Positions 7,849-16,902 are shown, numbered from the stretch's first letter. The stretch: DNA of 64,000 nucleotides from Candidatus Villigracilis propinquus (GCA_016714565.1 JADKDM010000011.1:100355-164354), one strand, 5' to 3'. The notes: a model not told the origin generated them from the letters alone. Numbers and translations are program-made.

Positions 7849-9141
7849 ATGAGTCGTATCGCACTATTGGCAGCGTTAATTTATCTCATCATCCTCGCAG
7901 GCGTTGGCACGCTCAACGGGGCGATGGTGGCGTTGGCATTGCCATTAGTTTTGTATTTGCTGGCTGGTCTGTGGCGCGGGCCAGAGGAATTGAATCTCTC
8001 CGCCGAGCGAACCATCAGCGCGGAAAGAGTCGCGCCTGGTGATTCTGTTATCGTCCAATTGACGGTCACAAATCACGGCGAGGCGTTGGAGCAGGTTCTG
8101 CTTCACGATCCATTGCCTGCTTTTCTCAGCGTCGTCGAAGGCGCATCAAGTCGTTTAGTGAATCTCCCCGCGCATGGAAGTATTTCATGGTCGTACACCT
8201 TGCAGGGAAAACGCGGCAGTCATTATTTTGAAAATATTCAGGCGGTTGCCGAAGACCGTTTGGGATTGATGGTCAAGCGCGCGGTTCTTCGCACACGCGG
8301 ACAGTTGCTCGTGCTCCCATCCGTTTCCCGCGTCCGACACATTCCCATCCAACCCCGCCAGACTCGTGTGTATTCTGGAGTCATTCCCGCGCATCAAGGC
8401 GGCACAGGGATCGAGTTCTTCGGCTTGCGTGAATATCAAGCTGGCGATTCACCGCATCACATCAACTGGCGCGTTTCCGCGAGACAGGATGATGTCATCT
8501 ACTCCAACGAATACGAACAGGAACGTGTCGCAGACGTTGGCATCGTGCTGGACGGCAGACGCAAGGTCAATGAATTTGGCGGCAGGCGTTCGATCTTTGA
8601 AGATTCAGTCCTTGCTTCGGTGGCTGTGGCTTCGTCTTTGTTAGCGGAGGGAAATCGGGTTGGCTTGTTCATTTACGGCAAGCGCAACAAATGGACATCC
8701 CCCGGCTACGGAAAATATCAACGCGAGCGCATCATGCAAGACCTCGCACTGGCAGAGACAGGCGAGACTCAGAATTTCAGTTCCTTGATCATTCCGCGCA
8801 GATTATTCCCGCCGAACTCACAGATCATTCTCATCAGCCCATTGAGCGGGGGAGATGTCTCCCTGCTTGCTCAATTGCGAATGCGCGGCTATCAACTTCT
8901 GGTTATCAGCCCCGACCCTGTTTCCTTCGAATCCCGTGGACTTGGCGACAGTCCCTCGGTGAAACTCGCCACACGCATTGCCAGACTTCAGCGTGAAGTG
9001 CTGCTGCGGGAATTGCGCCACACAGGCGTGCAGGTTGTCAATTGGGATGTGGCTCGTCCGTTCGAGCAAGCCGTGCGCTCCGCCCTCAGCCGCCCGACCG
9101 CATTCTTGCATGCCATCCAGCGCGGACAGGGGAAACGATGA
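7849..9141 (+). CDS. DUF58 domain protein
   Basis: 430 residues. Two N-terminal membrane helices (about 3-40) precede a beta-rich domain, then the DUF58 signature GLREYQAGDSPHHINWRVSA near residue 200. A von Willebrand A-like fold follows, with GIVLDGRRK as the likely first metal strand (Asp, but no full DxSxS). It is the usual partner of MoxR ATPases and probably their client at the membrane. AAGGA lies before the ATG. The stop overlaps the next start (ATGA at 9138-9141). Confidence 0.9.
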   Translation: MSRIALLAALIYLIILAGVGTLNGAMVALALPLVLYLLAGLWRGPEELNLSAERTISAERVAPGDSVIVQLTVTNHGEALEQVLLHDPLPAFLSVVEGASSRLVNLPAHGSISWSYTLQGKRGSHYFENIQAVAEDRLGLMVKRAVLRTRGQLLVLPSVSRVRHIPIQPRQTRVYSGVIPAHQGGTGIEFFGLREYQAGDSPHHINWRVSARQDDVIYSNEYEQERVADVGIVLDGRRKVNEFGGRRSIFEDSVLASVAVASSLLAEGNRVGLFIYGKRNKWTSPGYGKYQRERIMQDLALAETGETQNFSSLIIPRRLFPPNSQIILISPLSGGDVSLLAQLRMRGYQLLVISPDPVSFESRGLGDSPSVKLATRIARLQREVLLRELRHTGVQVVNWDVARPFEQAVRSALSRPTAFLHAIQRGQGKR

Positions 9142-9632
9142 CCCGCAACTTTGTTTATGCTTCCATCCTCGCCAGCACCGCCGCATTGACATACGGCCTT
9201 GCTGCCAATGACTTTGTCCCTGTTTCGATCACGGTTGCCCTTCTTGGCATTGCATGGATTGTCCTTTTCATGCGCGGCTTGCATCGCTTTTCTGGCTTGG
9301 CATTCGCGATCTTCATCATCATTTCACTCGCTTCTCTTTGGGCGGATGTGTCGCCTGTGCTTGCCTTGGCAGGCGTGATCTTCTCCCTGCTCGCATGGGA
9401 TTTGACAAAATTCTTCCAACGCCTGCAAAACACAAATAGTCCGCAAGACGCGCGCAAAACGGAACGCGCACATTTTGCACGCCTTGCTTTGGTCATCGGT
9501 TTAAGTCTGGTGGGATATTTCGCCGCAACCCGCATCCATGTCACATTGACGTTCGGCGCGGCGGCCTTACTTGCTCTCTTGGGAATTTGGGGAATCAGTG
9601 CATTGGTCTATCGCTTGCGCAGTCACGAATAA
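9138..9632 (+). CDS. Membrane protein, paralogue of the gene at 13581
   Basis: 164 residues, five to six membrane helices. I use the ATG at 9138, which overlaps the DUF58 stop; a longer frame would lie within the DUF58 gene. The motif SLLAWDLTKFFQRL, then a short charged loop (KTERAHFARLAL), corresponds to ALVAWDMTELRTRL and GIERRRVARVSLL in the protein at 13581-14069. The two appear to be paralogues of an unnamed membrane family. Last gene of the MoxR/DUF58 operon. Confidence 0.75.
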   Translation: MTRNFVYASILASTAALTYGLAANDFVPVSITVALLGIAWIVLFMRGLHRFSGLAFAIFIIISLASLWADVSPVLALAGVIFSLLAWDLTKFFQRLQNTNSPQDARKTERAHFARLALVIGLSLVGYFAATRIHVTLTFGAAALLALLGIWGISALVYRLRSHE

Positions 9633-9640
9633 CTTTATGC

Positions 9641-9750
9641 CATGTCATCCTGAGCGTAGCGACACTTGCGCCGCGCCAGTGCGGTGAGGATCTCTCTGCC
9701 TGTAGTAAGAGGCTCTTCGGTCGCGGAGAACGCTCCCTCAGAGCGACATG
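9641..9750. repeat. Dispersed intergenic repeat (CATGTCATCCTGAGCGTAGC type)
   Basis: The element begins CATGTC and ends GACATG, with internal complementary pieces (CCTGAGCG and CGCTCCCTCAG). This GTCATCCTGAGCGTAGCGA-type sequence is familiar as a short dispersed intergenic repeat in many bacteria. It lies between convergent genes. Confidence 0.55.
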
Positions 9751-9754
9751 GCTA

Positions 9755-10264
9755 CTAATCAAAATAAATATTCAAATCCGAACAATCAAATCGATTCCCG
9801 CAATTGGGGCAGCTCACCTTGCAATTCTTCTCGTGCATCTCGCTGCCGCAGCGGTCGCAAACCCATTTCCTTTTTTCATTCCACACGATCTGCTTGAAAA
9901 TAGACTTGTTAAAGCTGCCGATATTTTCCTTCCCCAACTTTTCCAATTCTCGTATCGCTACTTCCGCATCATCGCGAAACTTCTTCACCTGAATTCCCCT
10001 GCACACATCAGGCCAATCCTTCAGCCACTTCAAACTTCTTCCATACACCTTCACCGCGCCTTCATAATTCCCGCGTGTGATATGCAGATACGCCACCGCA
10101 ACTTGCAGAATCCCTTTATATAAATTGCGTATCTCACCCGTCTCATCCCGCCACGCTGTTTCCAATTCCTCATGCGCCTCGAAGAATTTTCCTTCATTAA
10201 ATAACTTCAATCCCTCAATCGCTTTTTCATGTAAAACACCATTGCAGTCATTGGAACTTTTCAT
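9755..10264 (-). CDS. DUF309 domain protein with C-terminal zinc ribbon
   Basis: 169 residues. Residues about 15-90 match the DUF309 pattern, a small helical domain (FNEGKFFEAHEELETAWRD, then YKGILQVAVAYLHITRGNY). The C-terminal 40 residues form a probable zinc ribbon with CDRCG and CPNCG. The Cys-x2-Cys pairs suggest binding to nucleic acid or protein rather than catalysis. I prefer the ATG at 10264 over the GTG four codons upstream. Role unknown. Confidence 0.8.
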   Translation of the reverse strand: MKSSNDCNGVLHEKAIEGLKLFNEGKFFEAHEELETAWRDETGEIRNLYKGILQVAVAYLHITRGNYEGAVKVYGRSLKWLKDWPDVCRGIQVKKFRDDAEVAIRELEKLGKENIGSFNKSIFKQIVWNEKRKWVCDRCGSEMHEKNCKVSCPNCGNRFDCSDLNIYFD

Positions 10265-10310
10265 TTCACTTCTCACTATCTTCTACACACTGACCACTTT
10301 CACATACTAC

Positions 10311-13300
10311 TCACTTTCCACTTTCTCTTTCCTCATGCAACTCCATCACCTCACGCACCCGCGCGCGCAAATTCCCCGTCAACATTTGGATCGTACCCAT
10401 CGCCACTTCCACCCGATCAGACATCAATTCATAGAACGGTTCCTGATCGAGTCGAAACAGCAGCGTATCTTCCGTCGCGCGGATGGTCGCACTGCGCGGC
10501 TCGGTATCCAACAGCGCCAGCTCGCCAAAGACCGCGCGCTCGCCGAGCGTATTCAACACGCGCTCGCCATCCATCACCGCCACCTTGCCATGCACAATGA
10601 TGAACATGCTGCTGCCCTGTTCGCCCTTCTCCACAATATTCGTCCCCGCAGGCACATCCACCTCGCTGATGATCTCGCCCAACTCGGCCAGCGCATCATC
10701 GGGCGTCGCCTTGAACAAATTCACCGACCTCAGAATCAAAACCTTTTCAACAGTTGAATGCATCTCAGCCTCCATCGACTTCGCGCAAATTTTCAGCCAG
10801 CCTTGCGCGCGCTCCGCAACTTCATGCAGCGAAACCTTTTCAGTGATCCCAATTTTCTTGCAGGCTTCTTTTCCATGCAACTCTTCCGCAAGCGGCACCA
10901 TGATCAATTTGATGTCGCGCGGCAAGATCGTATCCAGCGTTTCAATGGCGTACGGCAGCTTCGCTTCGTTGCGTTGATTGATAATTCGCCGCGCATTCAA
11001 AATCGCTTTGCGCTCATGGATGAACGACAGCAAATAAAATAATCTTTCACGCGCATGTTTTAATTCAATGCGGATGGCCTGCGCCGCAAGACTCATCTCA
11101 TCTTTTGATTCTATCTCCCGCAGCGCAGAAAACAACACCCGAACATCCGCCGCCTCTTTCTTAACCTGAGCCTGAATCTCCCCATTGACATTTTCTCCGC
11201 TGAAGCCGCATTCGCTCAACGCCGAGAGCACAGCTTCGCGCAAGTCATTTTCAGGGACGGAAATATACGGGGTCAGTAATTTGGTCACAGCCTCGCCGCG
11301 GATGTTCCCGCAAACTTTTGCCAGTTTGATTCGCGCCGCTTTTGGAAAATCCTTGTTTGCCAATCCGCTTTCGATGAAGGCCAACGCAGATTCACTGCCC
11401 GCTTCCAATGCCTTCGCCGCCGCATCGCGCGTGTGTTGATGGGTGAGCGCATCCAACACTTTCGGCCACAGATTTCCGCTTTTGATTTTTCCTGCCGCCA
11501 GCAACGCCTCACGCCGGACAGATGTCTCTTCATCATCCAGCAATTTCTCAATTACATCCTCATAACCAGATGCCCCGAATTTCTTAATCGCCTGCGCCGC
11601 CAATACCCGATTTTGTGGAGATGTATGGTTTGCCAGTTTCTCCAGCTTTTCACGCGAAATGGAAATGCCGCTTTCGCCGCCATATTTCAACAGTCCCACC
11701 AACGCGCCAAATGTATCCGCTGAATTGTTGGAATTCAAATATGGCAATATCAAGTTGACATCTTCCGCCGTCAACGCCGAGAAAGCCTGCACCGCCGCTG
11801 TTCGGTTTGGCGGCAGTTCTTCTTTTTGGATGTGCTCAGGAAGTTCTTCGCGTGCTTGAGCAGGCTTGAGTCTTTCGATCCGCTCCAGCACCGAAACGCG
11901 GACTTTCGACGAAGCATGTCCCAGCAGCGGAATCAATTCACTTTTCAGCTTGGGATGATTCAGTTCTTCGAGCAAGTCCAACGAATAGATGACCGTCCCT
12001 TCGTGCTGGCTTTTCAGGCTTTTGATCAAGACCTGTGTGTTGATCTCTTCCACGTTGATCAACTCTTCGCGCTTGAAGCGTCTCTTGTGGATGGCTTCCA
12101 CAAGTTGTTTGGGGTATGCGTTTGCAAGCACAATGCTCAACACAAGCCAACCAACCGCGAGGATGATGTACACGAAAGATAGCTGTACCGAATCAAATTT
12201 CAAAACATTGGAAAGCAAAGTCAGCAGCATACCTGCGATCCCAATCGCCGCAGGCTGGATGATGCCTTCGCCAATGGCGCGCGCTTTCGGGCGCAGGGCG
12301 TCTGAGATGGGCTGGTACAAAATGGACGAAGCGGATTGGTCGAGGGTGAAGCCGAGTCCCTCATTGTTAAATTTCCCTGCTATTGCAAACCAGAACAGGC
12401 CCAAAGTCCAGGAAGAAGCGAAGATGCCGATTGAGGCGAATCCGCTCATAGAGAGGATCAAGGCGATGGGCGTGGTCAATAATCCAGCCCATAATCCATA
12501 CTTGCTGATGATGCGGCCCGTTAGAAAAGTATCCGTAATAAAGCCGAGCAAACCCACCATGCTAAAAAATCCGCCGATGAAGCCTGCGCTTTCGGCGGTG
12601 TTCGGATATTGGATGGAGGTCATGTTGTAGAAGATGGCGTCCATGACGAAGTACGCCACGCGCCAGATCGCGGCAATGCCGAAGACCATCAGAATGTAGC
12701 GGTTGCGGAACAATGCGCTCGTGGGCGGCTGCACTTGCGGAGCGGAGTCTGTGAATTGCGCTTTCGGTTTTTTCACACCGCGCAAGATAATGCCTTGAAT
12801 GATGAGCGCGATAAAAAGACAAACCGCGATAACGATATAAAGATTTTCCGTGCCGAGCAGTTTTGCAAGGGTTCCTGAGAATGGGCCAGCGACAACATAC
12901 GAAAGCCACGAACCTGCATTGAGCAAACCGAAAAGACGTTTGCCTTGGCGCACATCAAAAATATCTGAGGCAAGAGTCCAGAAGGCGAGGACGGCGAGAT
13001 TGATGAGGGTTTGAGTCCAGATGGGGAGGAAGAGCGCCAGCCATTTGGACGGCGCGACTGCGAGACCTGCACGCAAGACAAGCGTTGTGATCGAAATGAA
13101 TAAAACGGTCAGCCACAACCACTTGGCAAGTGTGACGCGCTCGGATATTTTTAGAAAGACAGCTGTGATGGATGAGACAACGATCGCGATGCCAATGTAA
13201 GTAAATGGAATCGCGGAGGCATCCCAATATTCCAAAAACAACGGCATGGAAATGGTTTGCGCGAAGAGCATGGCCGCGCCCATGAAAAAATATTGCGCCA

Positions 13301-13367
13301 GCATGAGATACACATTGCGGCGTTCATCGGGACGGACGTTGAGGATGGTATCAATTCGCGAAAGCAT
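10311..13367 (-). CDS. Transporter-like membrane protein fused to HEAT repeats and a cyclic-nucleotide-binding domain
   Basis: 1018 residues in three parts. Residues about 15-420 hold some twelve membrane helices with an MFS or nucleotide-transporter (NTT)-like look. Residues about 430-860 are helical repeats of HEAT type, for example SSKVRVSVLERIERL and EETSVRREALLAAGKI. Residues about 885-1005 form a cNMP-binding domain with phosphate-binding cassette FGELALLDTEPRSATIRA, where Glu and Arg are the expected ligand contacts. This suggests transport or membrane signalling gated by cAMP or a related nucleotide. A TATACT -10 candidate lies upstream of the start. The transported substrate is unknown. 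Confidence 0.82.
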   Translation of the reverse strand: MLSRIDTILNVRPDERRNVYLMLAQYFFMGAAMLFAQTISMPLFLEYWDASAIPFTYIGIAIVVSSITAVFLKISERVTLAKWLWLTVLFISITTLVLRAGLAVAPSKWLALFLPIWTQTLINLAVLAFWTLASDIFDVRQGKRLFGLLNAGSWLSYVVAGPFSGTLAKLLGTENLYIVIAVCLFIALIIQGIILRGVKKPKAQFTDSAPQVQPPTSALFRNRYILMVFGIAAIWRVAYFVMDAIFYNMTSIQYPNTAESAGFIGGFFSMVGLLGFITDTFLTGRIISKYGLWAGLLTTPIALILSMSGFASIGIFASSWTLGLFWFAIAGKFNNEGLGFTLDQSASSILYQPISDALRPKARAIGEGIIQPAAIGIAGMLLTLLSNVLKFDSVQLSFVYIILAVGWLVLSIVLANAYPKQLVEAIHKRRFKREELINVEEINTQVLIKSLKSQHEGTVIYSLDLLEELNHPKLKSELIPLLGHASSKVRVSVLERIERLKPAQAREELPEHIQKEELPPNRTAAVQAFSALTAEDVNLILPYLNSNNSADTFGALVGLLKYGGESGISISREKLEKLANHTSPQNRVLAAQAIKKFGASGYEDVIEKLLDDEETSVRREALLAAGKIKSGNLWPKVLDALTHQHTRDAAAKALEAGSESALAFIESGLANKDFPKAARIKLAKVCGNIRGEAVTKLLTPYISVPENDLREAVLSALSECGFSGENVNGEIQAQVKKEAADVRVLFSALREIESKDEMSLAAQAIRIELKHARERLFYLLSFIHERKAILNARRIINQRNEAKLPYAIETLDTILPRDIKLIMVPLAEELHGKEACKKIGITEKVSLHEVAERAQGWLKICAKSMEAEMHSTVEKVLILRSVNLFKATPDDALAELGEIISEVDVPAGTNIVEKGEQGSSMFIIVHGKVAVMDGERVLNTLGERAVFGELALLDTEPRSATIRATEDTLLFRLDQEPFYELMSDRVEVAMGTIQMLTGNLRARVREVMELHEERESGK

Positions 13368-13519
13368 AATTTGGAGGGTTTTGGTAGTATATCATGTGAA
13401 AAAAAGAAGCTACAGTCCGCAGGGTAATAAGTTTGCAGAAGCTGTTGATATTTTTTTAATCGATACGAATCGGAATGGTAAAATCTTTATATGTTATTCA
13501 GTAATTTATGTGGGTTTGT

Positions 13520-13547
13520 GGGGGGGGGGGGGGGGGGCGCAATGACG
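13520..13547. other. 18-G homopolymer abutting a dispersed-repeat end; probable assembly artefact
   Basis: Eighteen consecutive G at 13520-13537 run straight into CGCAATGACG, the terminal arm of the CATTGCGAG...CTCGCAATGACG repeat family seen intact at 61247-61336. The rest of the 13368-13580 gap holds no gene that I can support. Confidence 0.7.
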
Positions 13548-13580
13548 ACTAAATAGTTACGGTTTTTTTAGGAGTTTATC

Positions 13581-14069
13581 GTGAGTCTCATCGCACTGGT
13601 GTTCAGCATAATTATCAGCACAGGTTCGCTTGCATGGGGATATGCGAGTGTGGGCCTTGATTCTGTTGTGCGTTGGATGATCGCTTTTGGCGTGTTGTGG
13701 TTATTTTCCCAGTGGCAGCGTTGGAGATGGTTTTCAGCGCTCGGGTTGTTTCTATCCATTTTGTTTGCAACCGTTGGCTTATGGTTAAGTTTTCCGATCG
13801 GTTGGATGTTTGCCAGCGCGATCTTTGCCCTGGTCGCATGGGATATGACGGAACTGCGAACCAGGTTGAAATTTTTAATGCCTCGCGAAGATCCCAAAGG
13901 AATTGAACGCCGTCGTGTAGCCCGCGTTAGTTTGCTGGCTTTTAGCGGCTTGCTGCTCGCCTCCCTCATGGTTCTCTGGTGGATCCAATGGACTTCGGAG
14001 TGGGGCATGTTTCTTTTGGGTGTAACTTTATTGGGGCTGACTCAAATCATCGCGTGGTTTAGAAAATGA
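13581..14069 (+). CDS. Membrane protein, paralogue of the gene at 9138
   Basis: 162 residues with five to six membrane helices. The start is a GTG at 13581 with AGGAG about seven bases upstream. The motif ALVAWDMTELRTRL followed by GIERRRVARVSLL aligns with the 9138-9632 product, so this is a stand-alone relative of the last gene in the MoxR/DUF58 operon. Its 3' end overlaps the convergent P-loop kinase gene by about 40 bases. Function unknown. Confidence 0.75.
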   Translation: MSLIALVFSIIISTGSLAWGYASVGLDSVVRWMIAFGVLWLFSQWQRWRWFSALGLFLSILFATVGLWLSFPIGWMFASAIFALVAWDMTELRTRLKFLMPREDPKGIERRRVARVSLLAFSGLLLASLMVLWWIQWTSEWGMFLLGVTLLGLTQIIAWFRK

Positions 14070-14634
14070 ATGCAGCCATTCCTCCGCTTCGCGCGGATGC
14101 TTGAAATGAATTAATTTCAAATGCTTGTGCTCGGGGAGATTAAGCAAATCAGGAGTCTCGCGCTTTCGCCGCCAATAGGTCTTGAACAGCCAATTGAACA
14201 AAGAATCATCCGACCAAAATTTTAGATGTACCCAAAAGGTCTCGCGGTTGCCGTTCCATAATTCTTCCCGCGTCACAGCGCGGCGGATGGTGCGTGTGAG
14301 CATTCGCCAGAAGACGATATGAAATGGGTAATCCAGCCAGATGACGACTTGTGCCTTGGGCCAGATGAGGTCACGCACTTTGCGATAATTCCCCGCCACC
14401 ACCCAACCTGATGAATCCTCGCTCTTTCCCCGCTGTGAGCTGGTCGCTGTTTCGACACGCTTTCGAAACACCTCAACATTTGCTCCCTGCCAATTCGGTT
14501 CCCAAAATAAAGCATCCAATTCAATAAAATCCAGATCGAGCTTTTTTGCAAGCTGCTCTGCCAGTGTGGATTTACCCGATGGTCGTGCCAACTACAACGA
14601 TGCGTTGATATGGAAAAGCAGAATATGAGTCCAA
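14028..14634 (-). pseudogene. P-loop adenylate-kinase-like protein with a frameshift in Walker A
   Basis: The main frame reads SGKSTLAEQLAKKL, then FIELDALFWEPNW, matching a bacterial P-loop family related to adenylate and topology-modulation kinases. The first half of Walker A (RIVVVGTT) lies in another frame immediately upstream, ending at 14578-14583. Restoring two bases would give the canonical G-T-T-x-S-G-K-S-T. In that upstream frame a TTG at 14634 follows GGGGAG with five bases between, which I take as the true start. So the gene is intact except for one indel, either a sequencing error or a real mutation. Without repair the ATP-binding loop is lost. Confidence 0.75.
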
Positions 14635-14662
14635 TGCAACTCCCCGACGGATCGGCTTTTGG

Positions 14663-15250
14663 TCAGCCGCGCTTTTTGACGCCATTCAAATAAATGTTGA
14701 CGATCTCATTGATCGCTTTGGGCGCAAGAGGAGAATCCCCTGTGTGTGCGGGATAAAAATAGGGATACATCATTCCCAGCAGCGCCCAGGTGGAAACCTC
14801 AGCATCAAATGCTTGAAACTCTCCGCTCGCAATTCCAGCTTTAAAGATCGCGATCAGCTTCCCAATGAATTTATCGTGATAGGTTTTGCCGAACGTCTTG
14901 CGCGATGACGCGCTGAGTTGTGACATCTCCTGGCTTCCAAGACGGGTCACAGCACGCTGCTCGGCAGGTTGTTTCAAAATATATTCCGCGAACAAGCGGA
15001 TATGCTCACTGCTCGAGACAGGTTTGGCGGTAATTTCATCAATGGCGACTTCGATCTCATTCAGGTACCCGCTCAAGATGGCGAGAAAAAGTTCTTCCTT
15101 GTCCTTGAAGTGATAATAGAGCGCAGCCTTCGAGACTCCAACAGCCTCTGATATCTGGCGCATGGCAAGTCCATGATATCCCTGCTGAATGAATAGGCTT
15201 TTCGCCGCCACCAGAATTTGCTCGCGTAAACCAACTTCGGAAGTAGTCAT
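14663..15250 (-). CDS. TetR/AcrR family transcriptional regulator
   Basis: 195 residues from the ATG at 15250. The N-terminal helix-turn-helix region has the TetR pattern GYHGLAMRQISEAVGVSKAALYYHFKDKEEL split across residues 25-55, followed by an all-helical ligand domain. It is encoded directly downstream of, and on the same strand as, a DHA2 efflux gene. The palindrome at 16747-16764 in front of that efflux gene is the probable operator. The likely role is repression of the pump, relieved by a drug-like ligand. Confidence 0.9.
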   Translation of the reverse strand: MTTSEVGLREQILVAAKSLFIQQGYHGLAMRQISEAVGVSKAALYYHFKDKEELFLAILSGYLNEIEVAIDEITAKPVSSSEHIRLFAEYILKQPAEQRAVTRLGSQEMSQLSASSRKTFGKTYHDKFIGKLIAIFKAGIASGEFQAFDAEVSTWALLGMMYPYFYPAHTGDSPLAPKAINEIVNIYLNGVKKRG

Positions 15251-15262
15251 AATCAAATTGTA

Positions 15263-15300
15263 ACCTCTCTGACCTTATCTTTCCAAAAGGTCAGAGAGGT
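15263..15300 (-). terminator. Hairpin between the efflux gene and tetR
   Basis: 14-bp perfect arms (ACCTCTCTGACCTT at 15263-15276 and AAGGTCAGAGAGGT at 15287-15300) with a 10-nt loop, between the stop at 15310 and the regulator start. The U tract is weak, so it could terminate or attenuate rather than fully separate the two genes. Confidence 0.6.
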
Positions 15301-15309
15301 CATTTATTT

Positions 15310-16722
15310 TTAGTGAGTTGCCGAGACAGGCTCAGCATTCTTGATCATGCTCAATTCCTGTTGTCGGTTTTTCAACCCCAGTGTCAGGATGACCATGATG
15401 CCCGCGATGATGCCGATCACCATGTAAGCGGTGCCATATCCCTTCACACCGCCGCCCATAGATGCAGCCACCGCGCCGATCAACGCGCTGCTTGTTAATT
15501 GACCCACACTGGTGAAGAGTGTGATCAATCCCTGTGCAGAGGTGCGGTCAGCGGCAGAGGCTTCATTGAGCATGATGTATCGCATTGGCGCACCCAACAG
15601 AGATGAGAGTCCCAGCCCGATGACTGCTGCGGAGGCAATAAAGCCCCACAACATGGAAATCAAATTGCTGTTGCTGAGCATGATCATGCCAATGGCGAGT
15701 AAAAATGTGCCACCAAAGACCATCACCTTTGAGCCGAATTTATCCAATAGGCGACCAACGAGGGGAGAACCTACTGCCATGGCGAGTACGACGGGCATCA
15801 ACAAATAACTGGCATTGTGCTCGTTGATAATGGCTGGCATGGCTGCCACGGCTAGTGCAGGGATGAAGACCATGCCTGATTCACCCAACCCTGCTCCAGC
15901 GGAGAGCATGCTGGCGATCACGGTTTGGCGGCTCTTGAACAAGTTCAAATTCAGAATCGGGTCTGCCGCTTTCTTTTCGATGGCGGGGAAAACGAACAGC
16001 AGAATAATACCGATGACGAGGAAAGGCCAGACACTGAGCGAGGCCAGACTACCGAAGAAGTTCTGTGTGTCAATTTGGTTGAGACCATAAGCCAATGAGG
16101 CCAGCATAATTCCTAAAACCGCCATCCCAGCCAAATCAAATGGACGGGTGGTTGCGGGATGGGTGATAGGAAGTACTTGCCAGCCCATAATAATAACGAC
16201 CAGCGCAATGGGCAAATTGATAATGAACAGCCATTGCCAGCTCGTGATCGATAGGATAATGCCGCCTAGGATAGGCCCAACTAGAAAAGCAAGTCCAAAG
16301 ACAGCGCCGATCAAGCCCAATGCGCCGCGTTTTTCGGGCGGGAAGGTATCGCCGATGACTGCGCTGGCAACGGGGAAAATGCCGCCCGCACCGAATCCTT
16401 GCAGCGCACGACCTGCCAATAGAGCAGCGAACAGGTTTGCAGGCGCAAGAGCGACGATCAATGATCCAGCTGCAAACAGCGCCACATCCAGTACATAGAT
16501 CGAACGTCGGCCAAATGTATCGGACAGTTTTGCCATCAACGGCGTGCTGATCAAATTGAAGAGCACGTAAATGGTGAATGTCCATGCCAGAATACGGTCA
16601 CCGACCCCGAAAAATTTCTGAATAGAAGGCAGGGCAGGGGCTACGATCGCAATATCCAGCGCACCCATGAGCACGCCAAGGAAAAGCACCAAGAGTACTT
16701 TGTTTCGAGTTTTATCATCCAT
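15310..16722 (-). CDS. MFS multidrug efflux transporter, DHA2 family
   Basis: 470 residues, about fourteen membrane helices, characteristic of the DHA2 (EmrB/QacA-like) drug:proton antiporters. The first helix contains LDIAIVAPALPSIQ (the family D-x-T/A-I-V-N/A-P motif) and the loop between helices 2 and 3 contains LSDTFGRRSIY (MFS motif A). The start is the ATG at 16722, with AAGGAG ten bases upstream; an upstream extension would run through the operator. The 16747-16764 palindrome and the adjacent TetR gene indicate ligand-controlled expression. Confidence 0.92.
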   Translation of the reverse strand: MDDKTRNKVLLVLFLGVLMGALDIAIVAPALPSIQKFFGVGDRILAWTFTIYVLFNLISTPLMAKLSDTFGRRSIYVLDVALFAAGSLIVALAPANLFAALLAGRALQGFGAGGIFPVASAVIGDTFPPEKRGALGLIGAVFGLAFLVGPILGGIILSITSWQWLFIINLPIALVVIIMGWQVLPITHPATTRPFDLAGMAVLGIMLASLAYGLNQIDTQNFFGSLASLSVWPFLVIGIILLFVFPAIEKKAADPILNLNLFKSRQTVIASMLSAGAGLGESGMVFIPALAVAAMPAIINEHNASYLLMPVVLAMAVGSPLVGRLLDKFGSKVMVFGGTFLLAIGMIMLSNSNLISMLWGFIASAAVIGLGLSSLLGAPMRYIMLNEASAADRTSAQGLITLFTSVGQLTSSALIGAVAASMGGGVKGYGTAYMVIGIIAGIMVILTLGLKNRQQELSMIKNAEPVSATH

Positions 16723-16746
16723 CTGTTTATTCTCCTTTACCGACTT

Positions 16747-16764
16747 ACTTACCGCTCGGTAAGT
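16747..16764. promoter_or_regulatory. Probable TetR operator upstream of the efflux gene
   Basis: Perfect dyad ACTTACCG-CT-CGGTAAGT, 25 bases upstream of the efflux start codon. The size and spacing fit a TetR-family binding site. A second partial half-site (TACCGAC) lies just downstream at 16738-16744. Confidence 0.75.
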
Positions 16765-16902
16765 TGATAGTATCAAGGTCTATTTGTGCTGTCAAGTTTA
16801 AGCGTGTAAGAAATGTATAGGAGAAAGTAAAGGCGGGCTTTTGTGATACGATTCGTAAATAGTTTTGTATTCAATCCCATATTTGTTCTTTAAGAGGTCT
16901 CT

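Noticed and set aside
9587..10123. 178-residue open frame on the plus strand
   Set aside because: It lies antisense to the DUF309 gene, begins within the preceding gene and has a Leu/Ile/His-rich composition typical of a reversed coding strand.
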